Assembly: GCA_905233765.1 (NCBI GenBank)
Contig: CAJOCU010000007.1
Location: 58,044-122,043 of the forward strand
Direction: 5' to 3'
Source: an uncultured Bacteroidaceae bacterium
GTDB lineage: Bacteria; Bacteroidota; Bacteroidia; Bacteroidales; Bacteroidaceae
Length of the DNA stretch: 64,000 bases
The position numbers were made by a program, and so were the translations under genes. The notes beneath the pieces are model-generated. The model was given only the letters and a program-made list of their open reading frames with translations, made no database searches and was not told the origin of the DNA. Below, one piece after another: positions 17,441-26,083 of this stretch; within the stretch, counting starts at the first letter, position 1, and every line of letters starts with the position of its first letter.

Positions 17441-18187
17441 TTAACGTGGTGCACCTGCGCTGATCCAGTAGTCAATGACGCTGAGTGCGTTCTGTTGGTT
17501 GAGTTCGTCGCCATAAGCGGCTTTGTGATTGAACATCGTTACACCCTTGCCCCGTTCGTCATCGGGGTCGAGCATCAGGTGCAATGCGCTGGCCTCTGGC
17601 TGCCCAGGTTCCACACGTGCATAACCCTCGAACTCAGCGCGATGTGCCGTCTTACCGACAAGGTCGGCATGGGCGTTCTCGTGGTTCAGGCGCAGCTGGC
17701 CGAAGTTACCTTCGCCGTGACAGCCCACACAACGGCGGTTGTCGCTGAAGAGCGCCTCTACACCACTAAAGAGGCCTACGTTCAGGTCGCCCACATCGAT
17801 GCGCAATGTGCCACCATCCTCGGGCAGCACCTCTTTGCGGAAGCAGACGACGCGACGGCGCAGACGTGTGGCGACGCATAGTTCCACGGAGGTGGCGATG
17901 TGGTTGATGTTGGTCCACACGATGGTGGTATCCTTGCCCTCGCAGTCATCGCCGATGCGAAGCTCACCCATATCGTAGTCCTTGTCCTTCTCGTCAAAGG
18001 CTGCCACGACGAGGTTATAGCCGTCGTTCCAGCCGTCGATGCCCGTGAGGCGTCCGTGGAGTTCCACGGTGTAGCCGCCTTGTGCGTAACCCACTTCCTT
18101 CTCCTGAATGTCGCCCTCGTCGCAGGCGCAAAGGACGGCTGTCGCCAAAAGCACTGCAAAGATACGGCAGAAATGTCTCATAGCCAT
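17441..18187 (-). CDS. heme-c lipoprotein (single CxxCH)
   Basis: 248 residues. A lipoprotein signal ends at Cys22 (VLCAC). Residues 35-140 look like a beta domain, and a cytochrome c-like module follows with CVGCH at 153-157 and possible axial Met219 or Met205. It is probably an outer-membrane-anchored electron carrier or a partner of the di-heme protein two genes upstream. The start could also be the ATG at 18181. Confidence 0.8.
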   Translation of the reverse strand: MAMRHFCRIFAVLLATAVLCACDEGDIQEKEVGYAQGGYTVELHGRLTGIDGWNDGYNLVVAAFDEKDKDYDMGELRIGDDCEGKDTTIVWTNINHIATSVELCVATRLRRRVVCFRKEVLPEDGGTLRIDVGDLNVGLFSGVEALFSDNRRCVGCHGEGNFGQLRLNHENAHADLVGKTAHRAEFEGYARVEPGQPEASALHLMLDPDDERGKGVTMFNHKAAYGDELNQQNALSVIDYWISAGAPR

Positions 18188-18219
18188 TCTTTTTTATGTT
18201 TATTAACAAAACAAGGGTC

Positions 18220-19488
18220 TTAGAAGGAGTATTGCAACTGCACAACGGCTTTGTGCGTGGAGATACCGAGATCGTCCATATCACGATCGACTTGGGTGTC
18301 GTGACCCCACCGACCCACAAACTCATACATAGCCGAGAGCTTCAGGTTGCACTTGGGGATGAAGTAGTTGAGCGACACGGCTGGGCAGTTTAAGAAGCCG
18401 TTGGCACCTGTGCTACCGAAACCGTTGCGGTCGTAGAAGTCGTAGCGCAGGGCAGGCTGCAAGTACTTGGTGACAAAGTAGCCGGCCTGGATGTAAGCAC
18501 CTAAGTAGTGGTATTTGTCGCTAATCTTCTGCCGCTTCGTGAAGTCGATGTTCATCATGTAGGCTTCTGCTGCCAGGTAGAGTCGCTTCCACAAGAGTGC
18601 GAACTCGACGCCCACGCGCAGGTCGTTGGTACTCTCGCTCTCACTCTCGATGTTGTAGTTGGCGGCGACGCCTATGAGCATCTTCTTCTCGTTGAGCATG
18701 CGAGGGTTACCTTGTGTGGTGGGCATAGCGCCCCAGGGCTGGTAGGTGAGGCGCGCGGCATAAAGCAGCGACGGGACGTGGTAGTCGTCGGAAATGGTCT
18801 TCGTAGCCAGATTGGTGCTGATGCCGGTACCGTTGAAGAGGCCGATTTCGTAGCCCAGACCAAACTTTGTCAGGCCGTGGAACTCCACGCCGAGGTCGAA
18901 GCCCGTGGCGAAGGAGGGCGTGACGGCATTGAGAGAGTACGGCAGGATGACCTCCTTCGTCAGCGAGTTGGGCATCGAAGGCATCAGCGTCTCGCCCAGC
19001 GTGGTCAGGTAGGCATGCGTGAAGGGAGTCTTGAACTTACCCACGCGGAAGTGGGCCTGCTGGTTGATGCCGTAGTCTATCCAAGCCTGCTGCAGGATGG
19101 CGTGTCCGCTGGCTGCCGCGTTGATGCTGAGGTTGTAGTCGATCTTGCCGAAGGCTTTACCCGTGAAGCCCAGAATGGCGTTGGGGATGGCGAAGCCGCT
19201 GTTGGCTACATTGTCCTGGTTGTAAGCTTTGTCCAGTCCTTCATCGTCGTACCAGTTGAAGTGGCCTCCAGTCTGCAGCATCAGGTAGGGCTTGAAGATG
19301 AATTTCTCGTCCTTGCTCTTCAGCGTGAAACCTCGGTTGTCGGCGATGGGCACAACGCCGTTGGACATGTCGAGAAGACCCACCCCCTCACCCTTCCCGT
19401 CATGGAGGGGAGTGGATTCCTGTGCAAACAACGGCACCTGTGCAAATGTGAGACCAATGGTCAATGCGATTATATGAGATGTTGTCAT
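18220..19488 (-). CDS. outer-membrane porin (phosphate-selective porin O/P-like)
   Basis: 422 residues with a signal peptide (1-22), then beta strands throughout, ending in an aromatic C-terminal strand (VVQLQYSF). IDYNLSINAAASGHAILQQAWIDYG and the RVGKFKTPFTHAYL motif are typical of OprO/OprP-like Bacteroidota porins. A GC-rich element just after the signal peptide encodes TPLHDGKGEGVG (19378-19416). It sits between the di-heme protein and the heme lipoprotein, suggesting an ion or small-ligand channel for the same process. Confidence 0.82.
   Translation of the reverse strand: MTTSHIIALTIGLTFAQVPLFAQESTPLHDGKGEGVGLLDMSNGVVPIADNRGFTLKSKDEKFIFKPYLMLQTGGHFNWYDDEGLDKAYNQDNVANSGFAIPNAILGFTGKAFGKIDYNLSINAAASGHAILQQAWIDYGINQQAHFRVGKFKTPFTHAYLTTLGETLMPSMPNSLTKEVILPYSLNAVTPSFATGFDLGVEFHGLTKFGLGYEIGLFNGTGISTNLATKTISDDYHVPSLLYAARLTYQPWGAMPTTQGNPRMLNEKKMLIGVAANYNIESESESTNDLRVGVEFALLWKRLYLAAEAYMMNIDFTKRQKISDKYHYLGAYIQAGYFVTKYLQPALRYDFYDRNGFGSTGANGFLNCPAVSLNYFIPKCNLKLSAMYEFVGRWGHDTQVDRDMDDLGISTHKAVVQLQYSF
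19378..19416 (-). repeat. GC-rich palindromic element in porin gene
   Basis: CTCCCCTCCATGACGGGAAG then GGTGAGGGGG on the minus strand, in frame as TPLHDGKGEGVG at the start of the mature porin. Confidence 0.6.
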
Positions 19489-19516
19489 AGTGTATATCTT
19501 TTTAATGTTAGGCTTT

Positions 19517-21061
19517 TTACAACGACTCCAAGAACTTCACCAGCGCGCCGCGCTCCTTCCAATTCATGTTCTTGAAGATATTCCTGGAGGCCTCGCCCTC
19601 GCCGCCGTGCCACATGATTGCTTCCACGAAACCACGGGCACGACCGTCGTGCAAGAAGTAGGGCGGGCTGTTCGTGGGGCCGTTGACGACCTGCTGCAAG
19701 CCTACGCCCCAGAGCGGCGTCGTGCGCCATTCGTTACCTCGAGCCACGCCGCTGACATAGTTGTCGTTGAGGCCAACGCCCATGATTTCACTGCCCATGT
19801 CGTGCAGCAGGAAATCGCTGTAGGGGTGGATGGTCTGGCCGCCCAGCCAGGGTAGCTCGGTGCCGTTGAGCAGACGTGCGCCTCGCGTCCGCGTGTGCAG
19901 TGTAGTGGTATGGCAGAGCTGGCAGCTGGCCTTGTAGAACATCTGCTCGCCCAGTGCCACCCATTCGCGCTCTGTCTTGGTAACACTCTCGCAGCCGTCG
20001 TGCTTCGTCAGCGTCACGTTGACACGCGTGGAGCCCAGCCTGCGAGCAGGCACACCGAGGCCGTGCAGATAGAGATCCACGTCCTCCATGTCCTTGGTGC
20101 TCACGTCGAGCTGGTCGTAGAGCAGTCCCATCATGGAGCCTTCCTGCATCTGCAGCTGTCCCTCGCAGATCTCTTCGGGGTAGCGGCTGTTGGTGATACC
20201 CATATCGCTGGAGAAGCCCAACTCCACGGTAAGGTCGGCGTGCTGTGCCTTGTTGCCGCTGATGCCGAGCTGGCGTCGGCCACGCTCCGTGATATAGTTG
20301 CAGCGTCCGCTGATGCCGAACTCGGGGTAGTTGCTGCGACGCGCCAAAGCCTCGATTTCATCGTGGTCGAGGGCCATCAGCTGGCCCATGCCGACATGGC
20401 GTAAGGGCACGCGCACGGTGATGAAGAGGTCTTCGGGGCGGATGCTGTCGGCATACCACTGTGTGATGCTGTAGTTGGGGCGTCGTAGCTGGTAGGGTTC
20501 GCCATCGGGGAACTGGAAGTTCTCGAACTCCCAATCCACATGGAGCTTACCCTCGGCATGAACTCCGCCGAAGGTCAGGTCCTTCTGTTCGGCATATTGC
20601 TCGTTGATGCCGTGGTCGTGGATGACGCGGCCATAGTTGGGGAAGAACGTGCCGTTCTTGCGCGTCACGTAGATGAGCATCGTGGAGTAGCCGATGGCGG
20701 GGCTGCCGCCACCTTCGTCAGCGGCGAAGGAGGGGATGGTGCGCCCTGCGTTCTGGTGGCAGAAGCCACAGCTGTAGCCCGCATAGACAGGGCCGAGGCC
20801 GTTGGCCATCGTGTAGCCATTGTCGTAGAGTTTGTCGCCCAGGTTGAAACGCTTGTTGAGCACGTCGTTCTGGGCCACCCAGTCTGCAGGTGTATCATAG
20901 GCGACATTGGAGTAGAGATAGACCGTGGAAGTCCCGGCAGACAGCGCAAAGCCGTCTTCCGGGACTAAATCTCCGATGTCGATGCCGTCGTTGTTGTCGC
21001 ACGCCACAGTCAGTAGCATCGCCGCGACAAACAGCGAACTTTTGAGCATGGAAAGGTTCAT
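19517..21061 (-). CDS. di-heme oxidoreductase (DUF1111/DHOR family) lipoprotein
   Basis: 514 residues. Lipoprotein Cys21 (LTVAC). Two heme c attachment sites, CGFCH at 98-102 and CQLCH at 380-384, flank a large domain, and the C-terminal block has PPYFLHDGRARGFVEAIMWHGGE, the hallmark of this peroxidase-like family. These proteins are periplasmic or surface di-heme oxidoreductases often encoded beside imelysins in iron-linked clusters. That is the case here: imelysin lies 18 bp upstream. Heme attachment requires a cytochrome c maturation system not found in this window. Confidence 0.9.
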   Translation of the reverse strand: MNLSMLKSSLFVAAMLLTVACDNNDGIDIGDLVPEDGFALSAGTSTVYLYSNVAYDTPADWVAQNDVLNKRFNLGDKLYDNGYTMANGLGPVYAGYSCGFCHQNAGRTIPSFAADEGGGSPAIGYSTMLIYVTRKNGTFFPNYGRVIHDHGINEQYAEQKDLTFGGVHAEGKLHVDWEFENFQFPDGEPYQLRRPNYSITQWYADSIRPEDLFITVRVPLRHVGMGQLMALDHDEIEALARRSNYPEFGISGRCNYITERGRRQLGISGNKAQHADLTVELGFSSDMGITNSRYPEEICEGQLQMQEGSMMGLLYDQLDVSTKDMEDVDLYLHGLGVPARRLGSTRVNVTLTKHDGCESVTKTEREWVALGEQMFYKASCQLCHTTTLHTRTRGARLLNGTELPWLGGQTIHPYSDFLLHDMGSEIMGVGLNDNYVSGVARGNEWRTTPLWGVGLQQVVNGPTNSPPYFLHDGRARGFVEAIMWHGGEGEASRNIFKNMNWKERGALVKFLESL

Positions 21062-21079
21062 CTTTTCTTCATCCTTTTT

Positions 21080-22273
21080 TTATTTCGTGGTCTTGCGGGG
21101 TTTGCCGTCCTTGAAAATCAGGTACTCCAGCGTGTGGAAGCCACGCAGCGCCTGAGCAGCCTCAATGGCCTCGTCGCTCATGCCCTCGCTCCACTGGTTA
21201 CTGTCAAAGTTGCCCGATTTCATGCAGTTCTCAATACCCTCCTGGTCCAGCGGCCAGCTGTCCATGTTGGGGTCGAGCTGCAGTTCATCCACGGGCCCGA
21301 AAAGGAAGGACTCAGAGGTCTCCCACGGACGGCGGCTGTCCATCCAAGCCTGCGCCAGTGTCTCGAAACCTTTGTCGGAGGGTGCCGCTGCGAAGGCATC
21401 GACAAGTTGCTTGAGCTGCAGGTTGCTAGCGTCGAGGTCAGCATAGGTGGGCAGCACCACGTGATCGACATAGTTGCTGACCATCGTGCTCAGCACATCC
21501 TCGCCCAGGCTGGTGGCCACAGGGCGCAGCTGGTTGTTGAGCACCTTCTGCAGCGAGGCACAGGCGTCGATGGCGTTCTTCGTCTCCACCGTGTTGATGT
21601 AGTTGCGGAAGGGGTTATGGATGGCCTGAATGGCGTTGATAGCAGTGTTGATGGCGTTGACGACAGTGCGGTTCAGGTCGGGGTTGGCCTGCTCGATGAG
21701 CTGGTAGAGGGAGCCCTGCTGCGGTGTCACCGTCTCGTTCTCGCCGAAGTACTTACCGTAGTAAGCGTTCTGGATGGAGCGGATGTTATTGCTGTAGTCG
21801 TCACGGCTGTGCCAGCTGTACCACGATTCCACGGCCAGCACGGCAGCCACGTGGTCACCGGCACGCCATGTATCGAAGGGTTCGCCGATCTTGGCCTCGC
21901 CCACTTCGTTAGCAATCTCTGCCATTTTCTCGATGATGGTGCTCACGCACTGTTCGGCGCTGGTGTAGCCGTTGCCGTTGTGGTTCTTGAAGGTCTCGGC
22001 AAAGGCAGGGCCGTCGTTGTAGCCCACGCTCCAGCTCTCGTACAAGAGATGGCTGTCGTTGTAGAGTAGCATGGCCACATTCTTCATGTAGTTGCACCAG
22101 CTGGACTGGAAGTCTGCATAGTCGAGGCTCTCAATGGCCGTTACCACCTCTTCGGTGTCGTAGCCGCCAGTGTTGCCGCCAGTGTTATTCTCGTCGTTGT
22201 CTTTACTGCATGAACTGAAGTTCACTGCGAGGCCCAGCATCAGCAGGCCTGCCAGAAACAATGTCTTTTTCAT
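21080..22273 (-). CDS. imelysin-family (M75) lipoprotein
   Basis: 397 residues from ATG 22273 (MKKTLFLAGLL); an upstream extension lacks family similarity. Lipoprotein Cys22 (FSSC). A helical-bundle imelysin follows, with RRPWETSESFLFGPVDELQ and the conserved GxHxxE motif as GFHTLEYL near residues 378-385. Imelysin-like proteins (IrpA, the EfeO M75 domain) are tied to iron uptake; peptidase activity is doubtful. It lies between the first porin and the di-heme protein. Confidence 0.9.
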   Translation of the reverse strand: MKKTLFLAGLLMLGLAVNFSSCSKDNDENNTGGNTGGYDTEEVVTAIESLDYADFQSSWCNYMKNVAMLLYNDSHLLYESWSVGYNDGPAFAETFKNHNGNGYTSAEQCVSTIIEKMAEIANEVGEAKIGEPFDTWRAGDHVAAVLAVESWYSWHSRDDYSNNIRSIQNAYYGKYFGENETVTPQQGSLYQLIEQANPDLNRTVVNAINTAINAIQAIHNPFRNYINTVETKNAIDACASLQKVLNNQLRPVATSLGEDVLSTMVSNYVDHVVLPTYADLDASNLQLKQLVDAFAAAPSDKGFETLAQAWMDSRRPWETSESFLFGPVDELQLDPNMDSWPLDQEGIENCMKSGNFDSNQWSEGMSDEAIEAAQALRGFHTLEYLIFKDGKPRKTTK

Positions 22274-22296
22274 AATCTTTTTTTTATATTGTAGCT

Positions 22297-23598
22297 TTAC
22301 TTCTTCCAGAACCAATTTGTAAACGCTGCACCAATGGCAAACTCGTTCTCGCGGTGGTAGGCGCCGCCGCCGATGCGACGCGTGGTGTAGTCGGCCTTGA
22401 TGACCAGGTAGGGCAGCGGCTTGTAGTTCAGACCTGTCGTCCACATTCCCACCTCCAGACGCTTGTCTGCAGTGGCCGTGCCAACGACCTTGTACTGAGG
22501 ATTATAGTATTCGTAGCGCACGAAAGGCACAATATCGGGAAACTTATCGTTGTGGGTGAAGCCCTTGATGTTCAAGCCCACCTCGCCACCATATGCCAAC
22601 GTCTCCTCGGCCACAGGCGTGAGCGAACTGTAGGGTGAGCTGCCCAAGCGGTGATTGCGCTCGTTCACCTTGTCCGACTTGCCCAGATGACCGTAGATGA
22701 AGTTGGCGCGAGCGGTGAAGTAGCGGTGCTGGTACTGCGCATCGGCCGTGATGATGGTCACGGGGATGTTGCCGTACTGCGTGTACATATTGGATTTGTC
22801 GCTATTGGCACCAGTGTTGTGGCAGTAGTACGCCGTGGCGCCTATGCGCAGACCGGGCACACCTAAGTATTCTACGCGCGCGGTATAGGCCGGGCTTGTG
22901 AAGTTATCCACTTCGAACAGTCCCTGCTTGCCGCCTGCGATCCATGTGTTGCGGTCGAAGCCGTTGGCGTTCAGACCGGCCGTGACGTAGGCCTCGTAGT
23001 TCACGCGGCTCCAGTTGCGGCCCACGATGCCGAAGATGCTCAGACCCGTCTCATGCCACGTCGAGGGCAGGATGACGGTTTCGCTCTCAGGACGCGAGGT
23101 GCCGTAGAACAGGATCGGTTCGTGGTGAGCGTTGGTCAGACCCACAGGCAGCACCATGTGGCCTGCACGCAAATTGAACGCACGGTTGAGCGTGTAGGTG
23201 AGGTGGAACTGCTCCAATGCCACTTCGCCGCCTTTCTCCACTTCTGTCTCCCATTCGCCGTTCTCTGTGTTCTCTATCTCATAGGCTGTGCCTGTTCCGC
23301 CAGCCTCAAACTCCACCTCGGCACCCAACTGCCAATGGCGGTTGAAGCGGTAGTCGCCCGCAATCACGAAACGCGGGATGGCGATGGTGTTGCGATGCAC
23401 GTATGTGTTGCCGTCGGCGCCGCCCGTGAAGCGGTTGGTGCCGTAGCCCTTGAAGGAAGCCAGCATTTCGCCATAGCCTCCGATGCGGAATTTCTCGTAG
23501 TTGAAGCCGTCGTCCGTGGCTTCCTGGGCGCAGACACTACCCATTGCCCAGGTGCTACAAAGGACCATTGTTAGCATGATTTTTGTGGTTTGATTCAT
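22297..23598 (-). CDS. outer-membrane porin-like beta-barrel
   Basis: 433 residues from ATG 23598 (MNQTTKIMLTMVLC); a longer frame runs back into the promoter. Signal peptide of about 24 residues ending VCAQ, then beta strands (YGEMLASFKGYGTNRFTGG, FRAGHMVLPVGLTN-type motifs) and a terminal aromatic strand (FTNWFWKK). It is an OprO/P-type porin and the first gene of the seven-gene minus-strand run, 22 bp behind a good promoter. Confidence 0.83.
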   Translation of the reverse strand: MNQTTKIMLTMVLCSTWAMGSVCAQEATDDGFNYEKFRIGGYGEMLASFKGYGTNRFTGGADGNTYVHRNTIAIPRFVIAGDYRFNRHWQLGAEVEFEAGGTGTAYEIENTENGEWETEVEKGGEVALEQFHLTYTLNRAFNLRAGHMVLPVGLTNAHHEPILFYGTSRPESETVILPSTWHETGLSIFGIVGRNWSRVNYEAYVTAGLNANGFDRNTWIAGGKQGLFEVDNFTSPAYTARVEYLGVPGLRIGATAYYCHNTGANSDKSNMYTQYGNIPVTIITADAQYQHRYFTARANFIYGHLGKSDKVNERNHRLGSSPYSSLTPVAEETLAYGGEVGLNIKGFTHNDKFPDIVPFVRYEYYNPQYKVVGTATADKRLEVGMWTTGLNYKPLPYLVIKADYTTRRIGGGAYHRENEFAIGAAFTNWFWKK

Positions 23599-23620
23599 CT
23601 TTCGCGGTTTGATTCGGCTG

Positions 23621-23651
23621 CAAAAGTAGGGCAAAAATGACAATCCCACAA
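23621..23651 (-). promoter_or_regulatory. Bacteroidota promoter of the porin-imelysin-DHOR operon
   Basis: On the minus strand TTG (23651-23649), 20 bp, TACTTTTG (23628-23621). Transcription should start about 15 bp before the porin ATG. Confidence 0.8.
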
Positions 23652-23665
23652 GACCCTCCGAGCAA

Positions 23666-23897
23666 AATACCCAATCGTTATGAGCTCGGCCAGCCCCTAT
23701 CCATACCCACTCCTTCCCTAATAATTACTCATTTTTAGGTATTCATCCAGCAAAAAGACACTATGCGCTACATAGTGGTGCGGGCGTTCTGATTGGAAGA
23801 GCACGGTCTTGAGCCATTAAGACCACGGTCTTCCGCCCCTAAGACCGCGCTCTTTCACCCTAAGGACCGCATCAAAAAATACCCAAAAGGAGGTATT
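23666..23897. promoter_or_regulatory. AATACC/GGTATT repeated half-sites in divergent region
   Basis: AATACC occurs at 23666-23671, GGTATT at 23738-23743, and an inverted pair AATACC (23878-23883) with GGTATT (23892-23897). The first lies 14 bp upstream of the minus promoter, and the inverted pair 57 bp upstream of the plus -7 box. They are candidate operators for the adjoining regulator. Confidence 0.4.
23797..23876. repeat. 22-bp-phased palindrome array
   Basis: AAGAGCACGGTCTT (23797-23810), AAGACCACGGTCTT (23819-23832) and AAGACCGCGCTCTT (23841-23854) are spaced exactly 22 bp apart; a half-site (AGGACC) falls in register at 23863. The middle copy is a perfect 6+6 palindrome. The array sits in the 390-bp gene-free divergent region (23599-23988). 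Spacing at two helical turns suggests protein binding on one DNA face. Confidence 0.75.
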
Positions 23898-23954
23898 CTC
23901 TCGCGCGTGATACATATTTTTAAAGGAAACAAAAGGGGTTTGCGGATTTCTTTG

Positions 23955-23962
23955 TATCTTTG
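23955..23962 (+). promoter_or_regulatory. -7 box of the RIC-LuxR regulator gene
   Basis: TATCTTTG, 26 bp before the chosen ATG. No TTTG is seen at the usual -33 spacing (one occurs closer, at 23939-23942), so the promoter may need an activator. Confidence 0.6.
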
Positions 23963-23988
23963 CGCCGTTATTATGACTATTGGTAGGT

Positions 23989-24978
23989 ATGAAGTTTACA
24001 GAAGATGCTCAAATGAGCGACTTAATTCATGACGACTATCGTTTGCTACAGGTGATCTCGCGCTTCGGCGTCAGTCTTGGCTTTGGCAACCAGACGGTGG
24101 CGGAGGCATGTAAGGCTAGTGCGGTAGATGTGCCTACATTCCTGGCTGTTGTGAACTTTGTGCTGAATGGCGGGCACATCAACGTGGCGGAGCTGGCCGA
24201 GCAGGTGTCAGTGGCAGAGCTGATGCGCTACCTGCAGCAGTCACACTCCTACTTCGTGGAATTTCGCTTGCCAGCCATACGACGCAAGCTCATTGAGGCC
24301 ATCAACTGCTCTGCGCACAACCAAATCACCTTCCTCATCCTGAAGTTCTACGATGAGTACGCTGCAGAGGTACAGCGTCACATGGAATACGAGAACACAC
24401 ATATTCACGCATATGTGCAGCAACTCCTCGATGGCAAACTCCCCGCCAACGGCACACAGGGGGCATCGAATTATACAACCCTCGCGCATCAGCACGAGGA
24501 CAACCACTCGAGCCTCACGAAGAGTTCCGACGAGCTGAAGAACATCATCATCAAATACTACCCGAGCGACTCTGACACCCTGCAACTGTCCGACACGCTG
24601 ATGGACATCTACATCATGGAGGAGGACTTGTTCAGCCATTGCAACCTGGAGGACACGGTGTTCGCACAAGCAGTGCGGCGCTTGGAACAGGAGGTGCGCG
24701 CGCGCGCCTCGCACAATGAGGCTGCAGACGGCAAAAGCGAGGAGAAGGCAGGAGACGCAAACCAAGAAGGACTCTCCGAACGCGAGAAGGAAGTGGTGCA
24801 GCTTGTGGTACAAGGCCTCTCGAACAAGGAAATTGCCGAGAAGATGTTCATCTCCGCCAACACCGTGATGACGCATCGACGCAACATCGCGCGCAAGACA
24901 CAAATCCATTCGCCTGCCGGACTCACCATCTACGCCATCGTCAACGGCCTCGTGAAACTGGAAGACGTGAAACTGTAA
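23989..24978 (+). CDS. RIC-like hemerythrin/LuxR transcription regulator
   Basis: 329 residues from ATG 23989 ([11 protein letters not shown]). Residues 15-60 match the RIC (ScdA/YtfE) N-terminal domain but have [11 protein letters not shown] where RIC has the CC-containing motif. Residues 80-235 are a hemerythrin-like bundle with candidate di-iron ligands His86, His131, Glu135, His169/173, His217 and Glu221, in the RIC order. Residues 262-323 form a LuxR helix-turn-helix ([15 protein letters not shown], then [19 protein letters not shown]). It is probably an iron, NO or redox-sensing regulator. It is divergent from the porin-imelysin-DHOR operon, and ruvB starts 3 bp after it. Confidence 0.85.
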   Translation: MKFTEDAQMSDLIHDDYRLLQVISRFGVSLGFGNQTVAEACKASAVDVPTFLAVVNFVLNGGHINVAELAEQVSVAELMRYLQQSHSYFVEFRLPAIRRKLIEAINCSAHNQITFLILKFYDEYAAEVQRHMEYENTHIHAYVQQLLDGKLPANGTQGASNYTTLAHQHEDNHSSLTKSSDELKNIIIKYYPSDSDTLQLSDTLMDIYIMEEDLFSHCNLEDTVFAQAVRRLEQEVRARASHNEAADGKSEEKAGDANQEGLSEREKEVVQLVVQGLSNKEIAEKMFISANTVMTHRRNIARKTQIHSPAGLTIYAIVNGLVKLEDVKL

Positions 24979-24980
24979 AC

Positions 24981-26036
24981 ATGGACCAAGAACTCAATAA
25001 CCTACTACATTCCACACCTGTCTCCACGGGTGGTGGACGGGAAGGGGCCTCCTCCGATTTCGAGAACGCCCTGCGCCCGTTGCATTTCCAGGACTTCGCA
25101 GGACAGACGCAAGTGGTGCAGAACCTGAAGGTATTCGTAGAAGCTGCACGCTACCGTGGTGACCCCCTCGACCACACACTGCTGCACGGCCCTCCCGGAC
25201 TGGGAAAGACCACCCTCTCCAACATCATCGCCAATGAACTGGGCGTGGGCTTTAAGGTTACCAGTGGCCCCGTACTCGACAAACCCGGCGACCTGGCCGG
25301 CATCCTCACCTCGCTGGAGCCTCAGGATGTGCTGTTCATCGACGAGATACATCGACTCTCGCCCGTTGTGGAGGAGTACCTCTACTCGGCCATGGAGGAC
25401 TACCGCATCGACATCATGATTGATCGCGGCCCCAGCGCTCGCTCAATACAAATCGACTTAAATCCCTTCACGCTCGTGGGAGCTACCACGCGCTCCGGCC
25501 TGTTGACAGCTCCCCTGCGCGCCCGTTTCGGCATCAATCTGCATCTGGAATACTACGACGCCACGACGCTCACGGGCATAGTGCTGCGCTCGGCCAGCAT
25601 CCTGCAGCAGCCCATCGACGAGGCGGCAGCCGCAGAGATAGCAGGACGCTCGCGTGGCACGCCACGTATCGCCAACGCACTGCTGCGCCGTGTGCGCGAC
25701 TTCGCACAGGTGAAAGGCAACGGACGCACCGACCTGGAGATTGCACGCTATGCGCTCGAGGCCTTGAACATCGACCGCCACGGCCTCGACCTTATCGACC
25801 GCAAGATTCTGCTGGCCATCATCGACAAGTTCAAGGGCGGGCCCGTGGGCATCACCACCATCGCTACTGCCATCGGCGAAGACTCGGGTACGGTCGAGGA
25901 AGTCTATGAACCATTCCTCATCAAGGAGGGCTTCATCAAGCGTACACCACGTGGACGCGAAGCGACGGATTTGGCGTATGAGCACATGGGAAGAACGCGA
26001 GGCCACAATGATATAGAGCCATCGCTGTTCGATTGA
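24981..26036 (+). CDS. ruvB: Holliday junction branch-migration ATPase RuvB
   Basis: 351 residues: Walker A GPPGLGKT at 70-77, Walker B DEIH, sensor GATTRSG, and a winged-helix C-terminus ([19 protein letters not shown]). RuvB drives branch migration with RuvA and RuvC, which are not here. The N-terminal residues 13-26 (GGGREGASS) are unusual and come from a GC-rich stretch (25021-25056) that may be a palindromic insert. The start is 3 bp after the regulator stop. Confidence 0.97.
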   Translation: MDQELNNLLHSTPVSTGGGREGASSDFENALRPLHFQDFAGQTQVVQNLKVFVEAARYRGDPLDHTLLHGPPGLGKTTLSNIIANELGVGFKVTSGPVLDKPGDLAGILTSLEPQDVLFIDEIHRLSPVVEEYLYSAMEDYRIDIMIDRGPSARSIQIDLNPFTLVGATTRSGLLTAPLRARFGINLHLEYYDATTLTGIVLRSASILQQPIDEAAAAEIAGRSRGTPRIANALLRRVRDFAQVKGNGRTDLEIARYALEALNIDRHGLDLIDRKILLAIIDKFKGGPVGITTIATAIGEDSGTVEEVYEPFLIKEGFIKRTPRGREATDLAYEHMGRTRGHNDIEPSLFD

Positions 26037-26083
26037 ATTCTCCTACGTAACGAATTAAACAAAATCTTAGTCATCAGTCATCG

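Noticed and set aside
23797..23876. CRISPR or tandem terminators
   Set aside because: The 8-bp spacers are too short for CRISPR, and the palindromes have no U-tracts.
23793..24032. A small plus-strand protein upstream of the RIC-LuxR regulator
   Set aside because: It covers the palindrome array and the -7 box and overlaps the regulator start in another frame.
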